From NCBI GenBank assembly GCA_045532035.1, contig JAZSFD010000103.1, positions 1 through 32,666 of the forward strand: a stretch of DNA of 32,666 nucleotides, in the 5' to 3' direction. Position 1 is the first letter of the stretch. Each line of letters opens with the position of its first letter. The notes below the pieces were generated by a model. That model was not told the origin of the DNA, searched no databases, and saw nothing but the letters and a program-made list of their open reading frames with translations. This document shows positions 31,917 through 32,666 of this stretch, one piece after another. Source of the DNA: UMGS1052 sp045532035 (lineage in GTDB: Bacteria > Bacillota > Clostridia > Oscillospirales > CAG-382). Both the position numbers and the translations under genes were made by a program.

Positions 31917-32666
31917 TTAATAGAAAAATTTGTTGCCGCCGACACACATGGCAACCTCTCGGTTTTTGTCCATCCACGAACCTGTCAGCTTTTTGGTCTG
32001 ATAAAACAGGCAATCTTTTGCGACAACAGTGCCGTTAAGGGCGCATTTTGCTGCAAGAATACATTCTCCCGTGGGAGTATTGTCAAGCTTGCCGTTGTAG
32101 GCGATGGTAAACTGAACGCTGCCTCCTCGGCGGTCATAGATGACCTCAAAAACATTATCGGGGAAAAGGGGACTTGCCACACGGTTTGTGATGACATTTG
32201 CCACGGCGATCTTTCCGTCAAAGGACGAATAGCGGCATTCGCAATGAAGCACCTGTGCCACGATGAGAATTTCATCGTTATAGTAAGTGTAGTCAATGTA
32301 TTCCTCGGGCACTGTCACCTCGGGTGCCGAAATCCACACCTGATAGTAATAATCGTCCCAGGTCACATAACAGCCGAGCTTTTCCGAAACGGCGCGGACG
32401 GGAATGAAAGTGGTGTCAAGATAAAGCACCGCCGTATTTTCTTCGTCATATATCGAAAATGAAACTTCGTTTTCTCCTTTTGTGACAGTGGCGGTTTTTG
32501 TTTCATCGTCCCAGGAGACCGCAGCTCCCAAGGCTTCGGCTATGGCACGCACCGGAACATAGGTCGTATTGTTTTCGGTCTCAAGAAAAGCATCGACGGG
32601 GGTTTTGATGATGCAGCCGTTGACGACAACATCAATGGGTATTTCAAAGCCATCGATGGCATAATG
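31917..32666 (-). CDS. Cell-wall hydrolase with copper-amine-oxidase-N-like and SleB-like domains (5' end outside window)
   Basis: The frame runs open to the window edge, so at least the N-terminus and any signal peptide are missing. The visible part begins with two short domains of the copper amine oxidase N-terminal type (TTYVPVRAIAEALGAAVSWD, TTFIPVRAVSEKLGCYVTWD), which are surface repeats in Firmicutes. A SleB/Hydrolase_2 domain follows: VAQVLHCECRYSSFDGKIAV, ANVITNRVASPLFPDNVFEV, then VQFTIAYNGKLDNTPT, with the glutamate of CECR as the probable catalytic residue. SleB-type enzymes cut peptidoglycan, often spore cortex, during germination or cell-wall turnover. The GTG at 32552 is internal to the CAO-N domain and is not a true start. 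Confidence 0.85.
   Translation of the reverse strand, partial: HYAIDGFEIPIDVVVNGCIIKTPVDAFLETENNTTYVPVRAIAEALGAAVSWDDETKTATVTKGENEVSFSIYDEENTAVLYLDTTFIPVRAVSEKLGCYVTWDDYYYQVWISAPEVTVPEEYIDYTYYNDEILIVAQVLHCECRYSSFDGKIAVANVITNRVASPLFPDNVFEVIYDRRGGSVQFTIAYNGKLDNTPTGECILAAKCALNGTVVAKDCLFYQTKKLTGSWMDKNREVAMCVGGNKFFY

Overview
The window looks like a chromosomal segment of an anaerobic, spore-forming member of the Clostridia (Oscillospiraceae/Ruminococcaceae-like). The evidence is a SpoIIE-type sporulation phosphatase, a threonine T-box leader, consensus sigma-A promoters (TTGACA-17-TATAAT appears repeatedly), strong AGGAGG ribosome sites, an electron-bifurcating EtfAB/FAD dehydrogenase cluster, a siroheme/4Fe-4S reductase, meso-diaminopimelate dehydrogenase, an SLH-anchored surface protein and a SleB-like cell-wall hydrolase. 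The exact taxon cannot be read from the sequence.

Layout. 1-2519: the main part of an IS21-family insertion sequence (istA, istB, right end); its left end lies outside the window. Just beyond it is a damaged ASCH-domain gene (about 2526-2853) that has lost its 5' end and carries a +1 frameshift in a run of seven A. 2909-5964: a monocistronic surface protein with signal peptide, internal SLH triplet and C-terminal beta-helix, with its own promoter and terminator. 6021-10261 (minus): an operon of a siroheme/[4Fe-4S] sulfite/nitrite-reductase-like protein, a FecB/FecCD/FecE-type ABC importer and a divergent Met8p/CysG-N siroheme-synthesis protein. 10272-13835 (minus): etfB-etfA-FAD oxidase, the arrangement of the electron-bifurcating lactate dehydrogenase lctBCD. 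13957-16441 (plus): a divergent M14 zinc carboxypeptidase-like protein. 16447-17490 (minus): ddh. 17587-19049 (plus): a Y-family polymerase with LexA-like half-sites around its promoter. 19056-21436 (minus): spoIIE. 21450-21608: what looks like the C-terminal remnant of a PHP phosphoesterase. 21627-28171 (plus): Thr T-box, thrS, a PPOX-family flavoprotein and mfd. 28185-28936 (plus): a small DUF1874/STIV-B116-like protein followed by a cluster of strong hairpins, two of them identical. 28939-31460 (minus): a parvulin-type foldase lipoprotein and argG with an ARG-box-like operator. 31566-32666 (minus): a DUF6054-like protein and the 3' part of a copper-amine-oxidase-N / SleB hydrolase.

How the parts work together. 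The 6-10 kb operon joins a siroheme enzyme, a likely metal or tetrapyrrole importer and a siroheme-synthesis protein, so it reads as one cofactor-supply-plus-enzyme unit. The 10.4-13.8 kb operon would oxidise a 2-hydroxyacid (lactate is the best guess) by flavin-based electron confurcation. The rest is housekeeping: arginine and lysine/peptidoglycan biosynthesis, tRNA charging, repair and sporulation. Most promising for follow-up are the catalytic-His-lacking DUF1874 protein with its hairpin cluster, the degenerate Met8p protein in the siroheme operon, the paired LexA half-sites around the polymerase promoter, and the IS-truncated, frameshifted ASCH gene.
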